Shown here piece after piece: positions 27,593 through 35,920 of a stretch of DNA of 64,000 nucleotides. How positions within the stretch are numbered: the first letter of the stretch is position 1; each line of letters starts with the position of its first letter. Below the pieces are notes generated by a model. The model was not told the DNA's origin and ran no database searches. It worked only from the letters and a program-made list of their open reading frames with translations. Origin of the DNA: Nocardioides sp. L-11A (GTDB lineage: Bacteria; Actinomycetota; Actinomycetes; Propionibacteriales; Nocardioidaceae); contig CP124680.1 in assembly GCA_029961745.1 (NCBI GenBank), forward strand, positions 3,968,001 to 4,032,000, given 5' to 3'. Made by a program: the position numbers and the translations under genes.

Positions 27593-28783
27593 ATGCGCAG
27601 CAGGGGCGTCGCGGTCACGGCCGCGCTGGTGGTCGTCGCGCTGGTCGCGGCCGCCTGCGGCTCCGGCGAGGCGTCCCCGCCCGAACCTGACGGCACCGCC
27701 GCAGAGGCGCCGCTCATCCCGGAGCCGAGCGCGCTCCCCACGGCGCTGCCGAGCGACGTGCTGGCCGGCGAGATGCAGGACCTCGCGCAGCTCGCCGAGC
27801 GGCTCGCCCAGGAGCTCCCGGCGCAGCGCCGGCCGGAGCCGGTCCGGATCGCGGGTGGCAGCTCGCGGTGGCAGCCCGGCGAGGCGTACCGCGGGGTGTT
27901 CGCGGATCCGGACATCGTGCGGCACCGGGGCCGCTGGTACGCCTATGCCACCAACACCTCGCACCTGCGGCTGCCGACGCTCACCTCGCGCGACCTGGTC
28001 ACCTGGACCCCGCTCGCCACCAGCGGCGGCGGCCGGGTCGACCCGATCGAGGTCGCCGGCTGGGTGCGCAGCCGCGACGGCGGGCGCGACCTGTGGGCAC
28101 CCGGCGTCGGCAAGGTCGGCGACGGCTGGACGGCGGCCTACTCCGCACCCGCCGGCACCCAGGGCGGACAGCGGCACAACTGCATCGGCCTCACCCGCGG
28201 GCCGTCACCCGCGGGTCCGTTCCGTCCGGTGGGCGAGCCGCTCTGCTACGGCGAGGCACAGCTGGGTGTCATCGATCCCGACGTGTTCGTCGACGAGGAC
28301 GGCGTCCCGTGGCTGTTGTGGAAGTTCTCGGGGATCGTCAACCGGCGTCCGGCGGGGCTGTTCGTCCGGCAGCTCAACCCCGACGGCACCGGCTTCGCCG
28401 ACGGATCGCAGACCCGGGAGCTGCTCACCCTCGACCGGGCGTGGGAGGGCGACACGATCGAGAACCCGAGCATGGTGCAGTTCCGCGGCGTCACCTATCT
28501 CTTCTACTCCGGCAACTCCTGGGAGCGCGCCGACTACGCGACCGGCTACGCGATCTGCGCCGGTCCCGAGGGACCCTGCGTGCGCCAGAACGGCGGCGAG
28601 CCGCTGCTCTCCACCGGGTCGACCGGACGCCTCGGGCCCGGCGGGGCGAGCGCGTTCGTGCACCGGGGGTCGCTGCGGCTCGTCTACCACGCCTGGGACC
28701 AGGTCGGCCGCCAGCGCCAGCTGCACATCGCCGGCCTGTGGCAGCGCGACGACGGCACCCTCGAGATCGTCGACCCAGGCTGA
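27593..28783 (+). CDS. Lipoprotein of the glycoside hydrolase 43-like (five-blade propeller) family
   Basis: A 396-aa protein with lipobox VAAAC (Cys22) and a Glu/Gln-rich linker. The catalytic domain starts at GVFADPDIVRHRGRWYAYAT, where Asp105 matches the GH43 general base. GVIDPDVFVDEDGVPWLLW follows with the pKa-tuning Asp, and ENPSMVQFRGVTYLFYSG may hold the general acid Glu. It likely removes arabinose, xylose or galactose residues from a polysaccharide outside the cell. GGAGGAGG precedes the ATG. Confidence 0.82.
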   Translation: MRSRGVAVTAALVVVALVAAACGSGEASPPEPDGTAAEAPLIPEPSALPTALPSDVLAGEMQDLAQLAERLAQELPAQRRPEPVRIAGGSSRWQPGEAYRGVFADPDIVRHRGRWYAYATNTSHLRLPTLTSRDLVTWTPLATSGGGRVDPIEVAGWVRSRDGGRDLWAPGVGKVGDGWTAAYSAPAGTQGGQRHNCIGLTRGPSPAGPFRPVGEPLCYGEAQLGVIDPDVFVDEDGVPWLLWKFSGIVNRRPAGLFVRQLNPDGTGFADGSQTRELLTLDRAWEGDTIENPSMVQFRGVTYLFYSGNSWERADYATGYAICAGPEGPCVRQNGGEPLLSTGSTGRLGPGGASAFVHRGSLRLVYHAWDQVGRQRQLHIAGLWQRDDGTLEIVDPG

Positions 28784-28788
28784 GTTGT

Positions 28789-29002
28789 AGGGCGCGAACG
28801 CGTCGCTCGTGCCTCGCGCCGCGCTGCCGCGCACGCGGTTGACTTGACCAGATGGTCAGGTTGACCTGGCGGCAAGACTCCGGCACGACCCGAAGCCCCG
28901 GCCTCGGCGGCTCCGGTCGCTCCTTCGTCGCTCCCTACGCCTCCTCGTCCGGCGTTCGTGTCGTAGCCGTGCGGCGGAGAGAGGGCGCGAACGCGTCGCT
29001 CG
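28789..29002. repeat. 21-bp direct repeats flanking a gene-free segment with a TetR-like palindrome
   Basis: The 21-bp sequence beginning AGGGCGCGAACGCG occurs at 28789-28809 and again at 28982-29002, bracketing the 222-bp gap between the GH43 gene and the methyltransferase. Inside, at 28845-28858, TGACCA and TGGTCA form a 14-bp palindrome with a 2-bp centre, of the type TetR repressors bind. No gene start lies next to it, so it may be an orphan site left by a lost gene. Confidence 0.75.
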
Positions 29003-29005
29003 CGC

Positions 29006-29719
29006 TCAGGTGCGGCGGGCGGTGATGAGGAACTGCAGCTGCACCTCGTGGTCCGGGGCGACGCCGAAGCGCCGGTCCAGCTCGAGGATGGTCTGCAGCG
29101 GGGTGACGCGCACGTCGTCGAACCCGGCTGACGCGACGACGTCGCGGGTGGCGTCGATCGACGTCGCGGCGGCGAGGGGCAGCAGCGCCCGGACCCCGTC
29201 GTCGTAGAGCTCGACGAAGTCGGTGGCGGTGTCGCGGTCGAGCCCGGTCGGGAACCACGTCGAGTCGACGAGCGCCAGCACTCCCCCGGGTCGCAGCACG
29301 CGGCGCCAGTTGGCGAGGGCGCGCTCCGGCTCGCGCAGGGTCCACATCAGGTACCGGTTGGTGATCGCGTCGAAGGACGCGTCGGCGAAGTCCGGGGCGA
29401 CGGCGTCGCCCTGCTGGAAGCGCGGGGCCCGCTCGGCCCGGGCGGCGTGCTCGCGGGCGCGCGCCAGCATCCCGTCGGACAGGTCGGTGGCGGTGACGTG
29501 GTGACCGAGTCCGGCGAGCAGCAGGGCGACGTACCCGCTGCCGGTGCCGAGGTCGAGGACCTCCGCCGGCGCCGGCGGCAGGACCGCGCCGAAGATCTCC
29601 GCCCAGGCCGCGCGGTCGTGGTCGCGGCGCTCGGGACGCTGCTGGTAGTCGTCGTACTCCGGCGCACGGCCGGTCCAGTAGGCGTTGATGCTGTCCTGGG
29701 GCAGGGGCCGGGTCGTCAT
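29006..29719 (-). CDS. Class I SAM-dependent methyltransferase coupled to an ABC uptake operon
   Basis: A 237-aa Rossmann methyltransferase. EVLDLGTGSGYVALLLAGLGH is motif I, followed by TATDLSDGML, FDAITNRYLMWTL and RVLRPGGVLALVD. Its ATG overlaps the stop of the ABC ATPase by 4 bp (ATGA), so it belongs to the permease-binding protein-ATPase operon. It may modify a metallophore or corrinoid handled by the transporter; this is inference, as the family covers many small-molecule and ubiquinone-like methylations. Confidence 0.82.
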   Translation of the reverse strand: MTTRPLPQDSINAYWTGRAPEYDDYQQRPERRDHDRAAWAEIFGAVLPPAPAEVLDLGTGSGYVALLLAGLGHHVTATDLSDGMLARAREHAARAERAPRFQQGDAVAPDFADASFDAITNRYLMWTLREPERALANWRRVLRPGGVLALVDSTWFPTGLDRDTATDFVELYDDGVRALLPLAAATSIDATRDVVASAGFDDVRVTPLQTILELDRRFGVAPDHEVQLQFLITARRT

Positions 29720-30498
29720 GCGGTGAGCCTCTCGGAGGTGGCGGCGAGCGGGTGGAAGAGCAGCTGGGGGTAGCCGGCGGCGTCGGTGCGGGTCACACCG
29801 ATGCCGTAGACGCGTTCGAGGAGGTCCGGGTCGAGGACCAGGTCCGGAGGGCCGGCGGCCGCGACCCGGCCACGGTCCAGGAGCACCAGGTCGTCGCAGT
29901 AGCGGGCCGCGAGATTGAGGTCGTGCAGGACGACGACCGCGCTGGTCGCGACCTCGCGGACCAGGCCGAGCACCTCGTGCTGGTAGCGGATGTCGAGGTG
30001 GTTGGTCGGCTCGTCGAGGAGCAGGAACTCCGCCTCCTGGGCCAGGGCCCGGGCGACCAGGACCCGCTGCCGCTCGCCGCCGGACAGGTCGGCGTAGGCC
30101 CGGGCGGCGAGGTGCGCGGCACCGACCCGGGCGAGCGCGGCCTCGATCGCCTCCCGGTCGGCGGCGCCGGCGCGCTGGAAGGTGCCCAGCCGCGGCAGGC
30201 GGCCCAGGGTGACCATCTCGCGCACCGTGAGCATGGTGTCGGCGTCGGACTCCTGCACCACGACGGCGATGCGCTGCGCCACCTCCCGCGGCCGCAGCGT
30301 CGTCAGCGGACGTCCGCCGAGGGTGACTCGGCCACGGGCCGGGCGCAGCGACCCGTAGAGCATCCGCAGGGCGGTCGTCTTGCCGCTGCCGTTGGGCCCG
30401 AGCAGGCCGAGCACCCGGCCCGGCCGGGCCTCGAGCCCCACACCGTGCAGCACCGGGCGGGCGTCGTACCCGAAGTGCAGGTCCTCGGCGACGATCAT
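29716..30498 (-). CDS. ABC transporter ATPase, iron-siderophore/B12 type
   Basis: A 260-aa FecE/BtuD-like nucleotide-binding protein. Walker A is GLLGPNGSGKTTALRML, the signature LSGGERQRVLVARAL, Walker B FLLLDEPTNHLD and the switch VVVLHDLNLAA. It powers the FecCD-type permease at 31501. The start overlaps the binding-protein stop by 4 bp. Iron siderophore or heme/B12 uptake is the family range. Confidence 0.92.
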   Translation of the reverse strand: MIVAEDLHFGYDARPVLHGVGLEARPGRVLGLLGPNGSGKTTALRMLYGSLRPARGRVTLGGRPLTTLRPREVAQRIAVVVQESDADTMLTVREMVTLGRLPRLGTFQRAGAADREAIEAALARVGAAHLAARAYADLSGGERQRVLVARALAQEAEFLLLDEPTNHLDIRYQHEVLGLVREVATSAVVVLHDLNLAARYCDDLVLLDRGRVAAAGPPDLVLDPDLLERVYGIGVTRTDAAGYPQLLFHPLAATSERLTA

Positions 30499-31472
30499 GA
30501 GCCGAACCTCGTCCGGATCTGCTCGAGCCCGTCGAGCGCGAGCGGGGTCGGCGGCTCGACGTAGTTGAAGAGCAGCGGCATCAGGTGGTCGTCGCGGACC
30601 GCGGCGATGCTCTGCGCGCCGGGCAGCGAGGTGACCGCCTCCGCGACCTTCGCGGGGTCGCCGGCGCTGTACAGCAGGATCAACACGTCGGGGTCGCGCC
30701 CGATCAGCTCCTCGGGCGTGACCTCGAAGACCCGCTCGTCGGTGTCGGCGAAGACGTTCTCGAAGCCCGCGGCCTCGAGGATCGGGTGCGCCATGCTGCG
30801 GGTGCCGTAGGCGTAGGTGACCCCGCCGCCGACGGTCGGGTAGAGCACGGCGGCGGTGCGCCGCTCGCTGTCCGGCGCGGCCGTCAGCGCGGCCACCCGC
30901 TCCTCGATCGACGCGGCGGCGGCCGCCGCCTCGTCGGGGCGGTCGAAGATCTTCCCGTAGGTCGTCATCTGGTCGACGATGTCGTCGAAGCCGGGCTCGT
31001 CGATCCCCGCCGCGCACATCGCGGGCTCCTCGATCAACGGGATCCCGACGGCCCCCAGGGTGTCCCGGCTCAGGTTGTCGATCTCGCCGAGCACGAGGTC
31101 GGGCTCCTGGTCGATCACCACCTCCTTGGAGACCAGCAGGTGGCCGGAGGTGTCGGTCTTGCCGGTGAGCGCGGGGATGTCCTCCAGCGCGGACCAGGTG
31201 GCGTCGTCGTAGTAGTCGCGCGGGTACTCCCCCGCCCGGGCGGTGACCCGGTCGAGGACGCCAAGCGGGGCCAGGTACGGCACCGCGGCGCTCTTGAGCA
31301 GCACCACCTGCTCGGGTGCGGCGTCGAAGGTGACCTCGGCGCCGCAGTTCTCGACGGTCAGCGGGTAGGGGCCGGAGCCGCCCTCGGCGGACTTCTCGGT
31401 CGCGTTCAGGCCGCAGGCGGACAGCGCGAGCACCGAGGCGGTCGCGGTGAGGGCGGCGAGGGGGCGGCGCAT
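30495..31472 (-). CDS. ABC transporter substrate-binding lipoprotein, siderophore/B12 type
   Basis: A 325-aa lipoprotein with lipobox LSAC (Cys20). The mature part fits the two-lobed periplasmic-binding family PF01497: VVLLKSAAVPYLAPLGVLDRVTARAG, PDLVLGEIDNL and TPEELIGRDPDVLILLY. It captures a metal complex outside the membrane. AGGAGAA precedes the ATG. It sits between the permease and ATPase genes on the same strand. Confidence 0.9.
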   Translation of the reverse strand: MRRPLAALTATASVLALSACGLNATEKSAEGGSGPYPLTVENCGAEVTFDAAPEQVVLLKSAAVPYLAPLGVLDRVTARAGEYPRDYYDDATWSALEDIPALTGKTDTSGHLLVSKEVVIDQEPDLVLGEIDNLSRDTLGAVGIPLIEEPAMCAAGIDEPGFDDIVDQMTTYGKIFDRPDEAAAAAASIEERVAALTAAPDSERRTAAVLYPTVGGGVTYAYGTRSMAHPILEAAGFENVFADTDERVFEVTPEELIGRDPDVLILLYSAGDPAKVAEAVTSLPGAQSIAAVRDDHLMPLLFNYVEPPTPLALDGLEQIRTRFGS

Positions 31473-31500
31473 GGCTTCTCCTGGGAGATCGGGTGGGGGC

Positions 31501-32526
31501 TCAGGCCGCGGTGGCCTGGAGACGGCGGACGAGGATGAGCAGGAAGGGGGCGCCGACGACCGCGGTGATGATCCCGATCGGGATCTCCTGCGGCGCGAGC
31601 AGCACCCGGGCCAGGACGTCGGCCCAGATGAGGAGAATCGCGCCCATGAGGGCGGCCACCGGGACCGCGCGGGTGTGCGCGGCGCCGACCGCCCGGCGGG
31701 CCAGGTGCGGCACCACGAGGCCGACGAAGCCGACGGCACCGGCGGCCGAGACGACGACCGCGACACAGAGCGCGACCAGGACGAGCAGACCGGTGCGGAA
31801 CCGCTCCGGGGGTACGCCGAGGGCGAGCGCCGTCTCGTCGCCGACCGCGAGCGCGTCGAGCTGGCGGCCGAGCACCGTGAGCACGGCGACGGCGAGGAGC
31901 ACGACGACCACCGCGACGGCGAGCGGCTGGCCCCATGCGGCGAGGGCCAGCGAGCCGAGCAGCCAGAACATGACCGAGCGGGCACCCTCGGCGGAGTCCG
32001 AGGCGAAGATCAGGAAGCTGGTGACCGCCTGGAGGGCGTAGCCGACCGCGACCCCCGCCAGCAGGAGGCGGGTGGAGGTCACCCGCCCGGCGGAGCGGGC
32101 GACGACGTACACGAGGGCGGAGGCGGCGATCGCGCCCACGAACGCGCTCGCCGAGAGGACGTGCTCGCCGAGGCCGAGGGTGACGCCGAACAGGATCGCC
32201 GCGGCCGCTCCGGTGGAGGCGCCGGAGCTGACGCCGAGCAGGTAGGGGTCGGCCAGCAGGTTGCGCACCATCGCCTGCAGGGCCATGCCGGACACCGCGA
32301 GGCCGGCGCCGACCACCGCCGCAAGGATCACCCGCGGGAGCCGCACCTCCCAGACGATCGAGTCCCGCGGCGCGCTCCAGGTCTGCTCGCCGGGCAGCAG
32401 GAAGAGGTGGTGCCCCACGACCTGCACGACGCTCCCGAACGGGACGTGGATGGCGCCGAGGGCGGTGCCGGCGACCACCGAGAGGAGGAGGACGGCGAGC
32501 AGGCCGGCGGTCCAGCGACGCGCCAC
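31501..32526 (-). CDS. FecCD-family ABC transporter permease
   Basis: A 341-aa integral membrane protein with about ten hydrophobic helices. The family signatures are RLPRVILAAVVGAGLAVSGMALQ, NPLADPYLLGVSSGA (here RNLLADPYLLGVSSGAS), VGFVGLVVPHLARR and the final EIPIGIITAVVGAPFLLIL. It forms the channel for siderophore, heme or cobalamin uptake. GTG at 32526 follows AAGGAGGTGAG. The gene is first of a four-gene operon preceded by an 11-bp inverted repeat. Confidence 0.93.
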   Translation of the reverse strand: MARRWTAGLLAVLLLSVVAGTALGAIHVPFGSVVQVVGHHLFLLPGEQTWSAPRDSIVWEVRLPRVILAAVVGAGLAVSGMALQAMVRNLLADPYLLGVSSGASTGAAAAILFGVTLGLGEHVLSASAFVGAIAASALVYVVARSAGRVTSTRLLLAGVAVGYALQAVTSFLIFASDSAEGARSVMFWLLGSLALAAWGQPLAVAVVVVLLAVAVLTVLGRQLDALAVGDETALALGVPPERFRTGLLVLVALCVAVVVSAAGAVGFVGLVVPHLARRAVGAAHTRAVPVAALMGAILLIWADVLARVLLAPQEIPIGIITAVVGAPFLLILVRRLQATAA

Positions 32527-32535
32527 CTCTCACCT

Positions 32536-32562
32536 CCTTGTTGCAAGAACTTTGCAACAAGG
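32536..32562 (-). promoter_or_regulatory. Perfect inverted repeat overlapping the ribosome-binding site of the uptake operon
   Basis: Arms CCTTGTTGCAA (32536-32546) and TTGCAACAAGG (32552-32562) are separated by 5 bp. On the minus strand the last bases of the dyad supply the AAGG of the Shine-Dalgarno. A possible -10 (TAGGTT) lies just upstream. It could be a repressor operator for metal-responsive control or a hairpin that hides the ribosome-binding site. It does not match the known IdeR box. Confidence 0.65.
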
Positions 32563-32577
32563 AACCTAGCGCAGCAG

Positions 32578-33480
32578 TCAGCGAGGGGTGCGGCCGGCCC
32601 TGCCGACGTGCATCCGCATCCAGCCCGCGACCTGCCACATCAGCGGCTCGGCCGCGTCGAAGACGTCGGTGTGCCGCCAGAAGCCGTGCACCTGACCGAG
32701 GTAGCGGGTGCCGACGACCTCGACGCCGGCCTCCGCGAGCAGCAGGACCAGGTGCTCCCCCTCGTCGCGCAGCGGATCGTGCTCGGCCGTGACCACCAGC
32801 GTCGGCGGCAGCGTCCCGAGCGCGTCGGAGCGCAGCGGGGCGAGGTCCGGGTGCTCGAGGTCGGCCGGGCCGGCGGCGTACTGCTGCCAGTACCAGGCCG
32901 CCTCCTCGGGGGCGAAGCCCTCGGGACCTGTCGCGTAGGACTCGAAGCCCGCCGCCGGGTCGAGGAAGGGATAGATCAGCGCGACCCCGGTGAACCGGTC
33001 GGGCCGGCGCAGCGCCGTGACCAGGGCCAGGTTGCCGCCGGCACTGTCGCCGTGGACGAACGTCGGCAGGGCGGCCAGCTCCGGTTGGTCGTCGAGCCAG
33101 CGCACCGCCGCGGACAGGTCGTCGGGCGCCGCCGGGAACCGGTGCTCCGGCGGGCGGCGGTAGTCGACGCTCAGCACGGCCGTGCCGCTGAGGTTCGCGA
33201 ACCGTCGCACGGCGGCGTCGTGCACGTCGATGTCGTTGAACACGAACCCGCCGCCGTGGGCGTGCACCACCACGGCGTCGTACCCCTCGGGGAGGTAGAG
33301 GCGGGCGGGTACGCCGCCCGCGACGACGTCGCGCACCTCCGCGACCGAAGGGCGCTCCTGCGCCAGGGCGGCCGCGCGGGCCCGCTCCCGCTCGGCGGCG
33401 ATGTCGTAGCCGGGACCGTTCACCGGGGGCTGCGCCGCGGCCTCGGCGGCGGCCGCACGCGCCTGGGGATGGAGGGCCAT
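32578..33480 (-). CDS. Alpha/beta hydrolase, hormone-sensitive-lipase (Est/HSL) family
   Basis: A 300-aa cytosolic esterase. The oxyanion-hole motif HAHGGGFVF, nucleophile elbow HGDSAGGNLAL (Ser) and the later VVTAEHDPLRDEGE (Asp) and LGQVHGFW (His) complete a Ser-Asp-His triad. It probably hydrolyses short- or medium-chain acyl esters. ATG at 33480 lies 45 bp from the divergent HTH gene at 33526, so the two may share control through the dyad between them. Confidence 0.88.
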   Translation of the reverse strand: MALHPQARAAAAEAAAQPPVNGPGYDIAAERERARAAALAQERPSVAEVRDVVAGGVPARLYLPEGYDAVVVHAHGGGFVFNDIDVHDAAVRRFANLSGTAVLSVDYRRPPEHRFPAAPDDLSAAVRWLDDQPELAALPTFVHGDSAGGNLALVTALRRPDRFTGVALIYPFLDPAAGFESYATGPEGFAPEEAAWYWQQYAAGPADLEHPDLAPLRSDALGTLPPTLVVTAEHDPLRDEGEHLVLLLAEAGVEVVGTRYLGQVHGFWRHTDVFDAAEPLMWQVAGWMRMHVGRAGRTPR

Positions 33481-33492
33481 GCGCCCAGCCTT

Positions 33493-33521
33493 CCATGTGT
33501 ACGCTTTTTCGTACATCATGG
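33493..33521. promoter_or_regulatory. Inverted repeat in the 45-bp divergent promoter
   Basis: TGTACG (33498-33503) and CGTACA (33510-33515) flank a CTTTTT spacer. The dyad extends outward as CCATG/CATGG with one bulged base. It fills the space between the hydrolase and the HTH gene and is the natural autoregulatory site of the HTH protein. Confidence 0.6.
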
Positions 33522-33525
33522 AGGT

Positions 33526-33870
33526 ATGGCCACCGCCAGCAGCACCGTCGCCCGGATCCTCGAGCAGTCCGGTCTCTCCAAGAGCGCGCTCGCGGCACGG
33601 TCCGGTGTGAGTCGCTCGATGATCGACAACTACCTCAAGGGGACGACCCAGCCCAGTCTCGCCCAGGCGACGCGCCTGGCCGAGGCCGCCGGCCTGGAGC
33701 TCGAGGTCACCGTCCGACGCAGGCGGCGCACCGTCCCCGAGCAGTTCCTGGCCGTACTCGAGTTCGGCGACCTCTTCCCGCGCAAACCGCCGCGCGAGCT
33801 GCCGAACCTGGGGCCGATCTGGCGCGATGTCGCCCGCCGCGCCGCTGGTCCGCGGCTCGCCGATGCCTGA
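33526..33870 (+). CDS. XRE-type HTH protein, antitoxin candidate
   Basis: A 114-aa protein. ILEQSGLSKSALAARSGVSRSMIDNYLKG is an HTH of the Cro/C1 type, followed by a helix and a basic patch RRRRRTVPEQF. The C-terminal 40 residues (VLEFGDLFPRKPPRELPN) may contact its partner. The stop overlaps the next gene's ATG by 8 bp. The small size, overlap and dyad upstream fit an antitoxin/repressor. GGAGG precedes the ATG. Confidence 0.8.
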   Translation: MATASSTVARILEQSGLSKSALAARSGVSRSMIDNYLKGTTQPSLAQATRLAEAAGLELEVTVRRRRRTVPEQFLAVLEFGDLFPRKPPRELPNLGPIWRDVARRAAGPRLADA

Positions 33871-34435
33871 CGGCCCCCAGCCCCTCCTCCTGCGCCGACT
33901 GCGTGCGGTCCATGAGGCCCTGCGCGACGCCGGCTTCGACCACGCGGTCGGCGGCGCCATCGCGCTGGCCGTGCACGTCCTGGAGCCGCGCTTCACCGCG
34001 GACATCGATCTCAACGTGATGGCAGACCCCGAGCATCCAGACGCCATGCTCGCCTGCCTGCCCGAGGAGATCCGGATCCCCGACGATGCGTCGCGGACCA
34101 TCGCCCGGGACGGCCAGATCCGACTGATCTGGCCCTCCCCCGACACCCCCGTCGATCTCTTCCTGCCCCAGCATCCGACCTATCACGCACTCGTGACCGA
34201 GCGCGCCGAGCCCGTCGACTTCCTCGGCACGGACATCAAGGTGATGACCGCGACCGACCTCGTGGTGTTCAAGGTCCTCTTCGACCGCTCGAAGGACTGG
34301 GTCGACATCGAGGCGCTCCTGGAGAACGGCGCGGGTGACGTCACCGAGGCGATCGGCTGGCTGACCGAGTTCCTCGGCACCGATCCACGCATCGCGAGGC
34401 TGGGCGCACTCGCGTGGGAGATCCAGCAACGCTAG
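33863..34435 (+). CDS. Nucleotidyltransferase-fold protein, toxin candidate (AbiEii/MNT-like)
   Basis: A 190-aa protein with a minimal nucleotidyltransferase fold: HAVGGAIALAVHVLEPRFTADIDLNVM gives the GG ... DxD metal pair (DID), and TPVDLFLP may provide the third acidic residue. TDLVVFKVLFDRSKDWVDIEALL follows. This matches AbiEii/type IV or MNT-like toxins that nucleotidylate targets and are paired with an HTH antitoxin, as here. ATG at 33863 overlaps the antitoxin stop. Plain small-molecule or regulator nucleotidyltransferase activity cannot be excluded. Confidence 0.72.
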   Translation: MPDGPQPLLLRRLRAVHEALRDAGFDHAVGGAIALAVHVLEPRFTADIDLNVMADPEHPDAMLACLPEEIRIPDDASRTIARDGQIRLIWPSPDTPVDLFLPQHPTYHALVTERAEPVDFLGTDIKVMTATDLVVFKVLFDRSKDWVDIEALLENGAGDVTEAIGWLTEFLGTDPRIARLGALAWEIQQR

Positions 34436-34457
34436 TGGTGTCACCGAGCCAGGGCGT

Positions 34458-35810
34458 TCAGCGGGCGCGGGACTTCGCGGCCAGGCACTGCACACCGGGC
34501 GCCGGCGCCGACGTCTTGACCTTGACGAACACCTTGCCGGCGGCGCGCTTGCGCAGCTTCACGGCGAACCTGCCCTTGGCGTTGGCCTTGCCCGCGCCGA
34601 CCTTGCGGGCCTTGCCCTTGCCGGGCTTGGCGTAGGCGACGACCTTGCCGGCCCGGCAGCCCGGCTCCGCCACGATCCGGCCCTTCACCTTGCCACCGAC
34701 GACGCCGCGGAGCTTGACCTTGCGGGCCACCTGGCGGGTCGGGAACAGGTTCGCGTCGATCGTGATCGCGCCGACCCGGTTGGCGGCCCGGTCGACGAAC
34801 CAGAGGCGGCCGTCGCCGCCGAACGCGATCTGGGCGGGGTCCCAGGGCGCGATCCGGGCCCGGGAGATCGCCCCGTCGGGTGCGATCCGGCCGATGCCCT
34901 CCCGCTCGGCCCACCACAGCGCTCCGTCGGGGCCGAGGACCATCGAGTGCGGCACGGGCTCGACGCCCGGGGCGAGCTTCGGCAGTTCCCAGGACGTGAG
35001 CCGGGTGCCGTCGAAGCGGCCGATCGCGCCACCCTCCGAGGACGTGAGGATCTGCCCCGGCGAGTACCCGGTCGCCCACAGCGCACCGTCGGCACCGAAG
35101 GCAAGGGAGGTCGCGTCGTAGTTGGCGTTGGTCCACTGCACGGGATAGGAGCGCTCGGTGCCGCCCTGATCGGGGTGGACGTCATCGACGCGGCGCAGGT
35201 GACCGAACGCGTCGCCGTACCACAGCGCGCCGTCGGCGGCGACCGCCATCGGCGTCGGCATGCCGTACGACGTGGGCAGCTGCCACCCGGTCGTCTCGTT
35301 CGTGACCGGGTCGACCCACATGCGGAGGACGGCGTCGCTGGGGCCGAGCTTCGTCGACCAGACGCCGCGGTCCCTGGCGGCGGCCAGGTAGCCGCCCTGT
35401 CCGAACCCGTAGTTCGCCATCGGCTCGACGGCGCCCGCTGTGGTCGCGCGCCGCAGGCGCGCCGAGGTGTCGGTGAGGAAGTAGAGGTGGCCGTCGTGGG
35501 CGGCCACCATGTTCGTCGGCCCCGTCGAGCCGCCCTGCGGCGCGACGGCGAACTCGGTGATGGCGCCGCCGGTCGTGATCCGGCCCAGCTTCCAGCCCTT
35601 GCTCTCGGTGAACCACAGGTTGCCGTCGGCTCCCCGGACCAGGGACTCGATCCCCGCGTCGGGAGTCGGCACCGGGTAGGTGGCGATGGTGGGGGCGGCG
35701 ACCGGCACGCTCGGTGCTGCCTGCTCGGCGTGGGCCGAGCCGGGGGCGAGCGCCGAGGACGCCATCAGCAGTGCTCCCGCGACCGCTACCGCACTCTTCC
35801 TGACCCGCAC
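34458..35810 (-). CDS. Secreted virginiamycin B lyase-like beta-propeller protein
   Basis: A 450-aa exported protein (signal core AVAVAGALLMASSALA). At least five blades carry the DGxLW theme: GADGNLWFTES, AADGALWYGD, GADGALWATG, GPDGALWWAE, GGDGRLWFVD. This is the streptogramin-lyase/NHL-like propeller. Residues beyond about 350 are Lys/Gly-rich beta segments (KVKLRGVVGGKVKGR). True Vgb is a cytosolic antibiotic-resistance lyase; an exported relative with this tail is more likely a binding or unknown lyase function. It is divergent from the STAND gene at 35921. Confidence 0.7.
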   Translation of the reverse strand: MRVRKSAVAVAGALLMASSALAPGSAHAEQAAPSVPVAAPTIATYPVPTPDAGIESLVRGADGNLWFTESKGWKLGRITTGGAITEFAVAPQGGSTGPTNMVAAHDGHLYFLTDTSARLRRATTAGAVEPMANYGFGQGGYLAAARDRGVWSTKLGPSDAVLRMWVDPVTNETTGWQLPTSYGMPTPMAVAADGALWYGDAFGHLRRVDDVHPDQGGTERSYPVQWTNANYDATSLAFGADGALWATGYSPGQILTSSEGGAIGRFDGTRLTSWELPKLAPGVEPVPHSMVLGPDGALWWAEREGIGRIAPDGAISRARIAPWDPAQIAFGGDGRLWFVDRAANRVGAITIDANLFPTRQVARKVKLRGVVGGKVKGRIVAEPGCRAGKVVAYAKPGKGKARKVGAGKANAKGRFAVKLRKRAAGKVFVKVKTSAPAPGVQCLAAKSRAR

Positions 35811-35851
35811 GCTCCACGCTCCTCACGACATCGACGGCGAGGCTCCAGCAT

Positions 35852-35869
35852 TCCCGGCCCGGGCCGGGA
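35852..35869. promoter_or_regulatory. 18-bp perfect palindrome between the Vgb-like and STAND genes
   Basis: TCCCGGCCCGGGCCGGGA is perfectly palindromic and lies in the 110-bp divergent promoter region. TCCCG repeats follow toward the STAND start. A regulator site is plausible. Confidence 0.4.
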
Positions 35870-35920
35870 CGGTCCCGGATCCCGAACGATCCCGAACACA
35901 CACCGGGTACCTTCACCCGC

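Noticed and set aside
32527..32577. Cobalamin riboswitch upstream of the uptake operon
   Set aside because: The leader is only about 50 bp and holds a simple dyad, far too short for a B12 element.
34458..35810. Antibiotic resistance gene vgb
   Set aside because: The protein is exported, carries a long basic tail and matches only the repeated propeller pattern, so resistance cannot be claimed.
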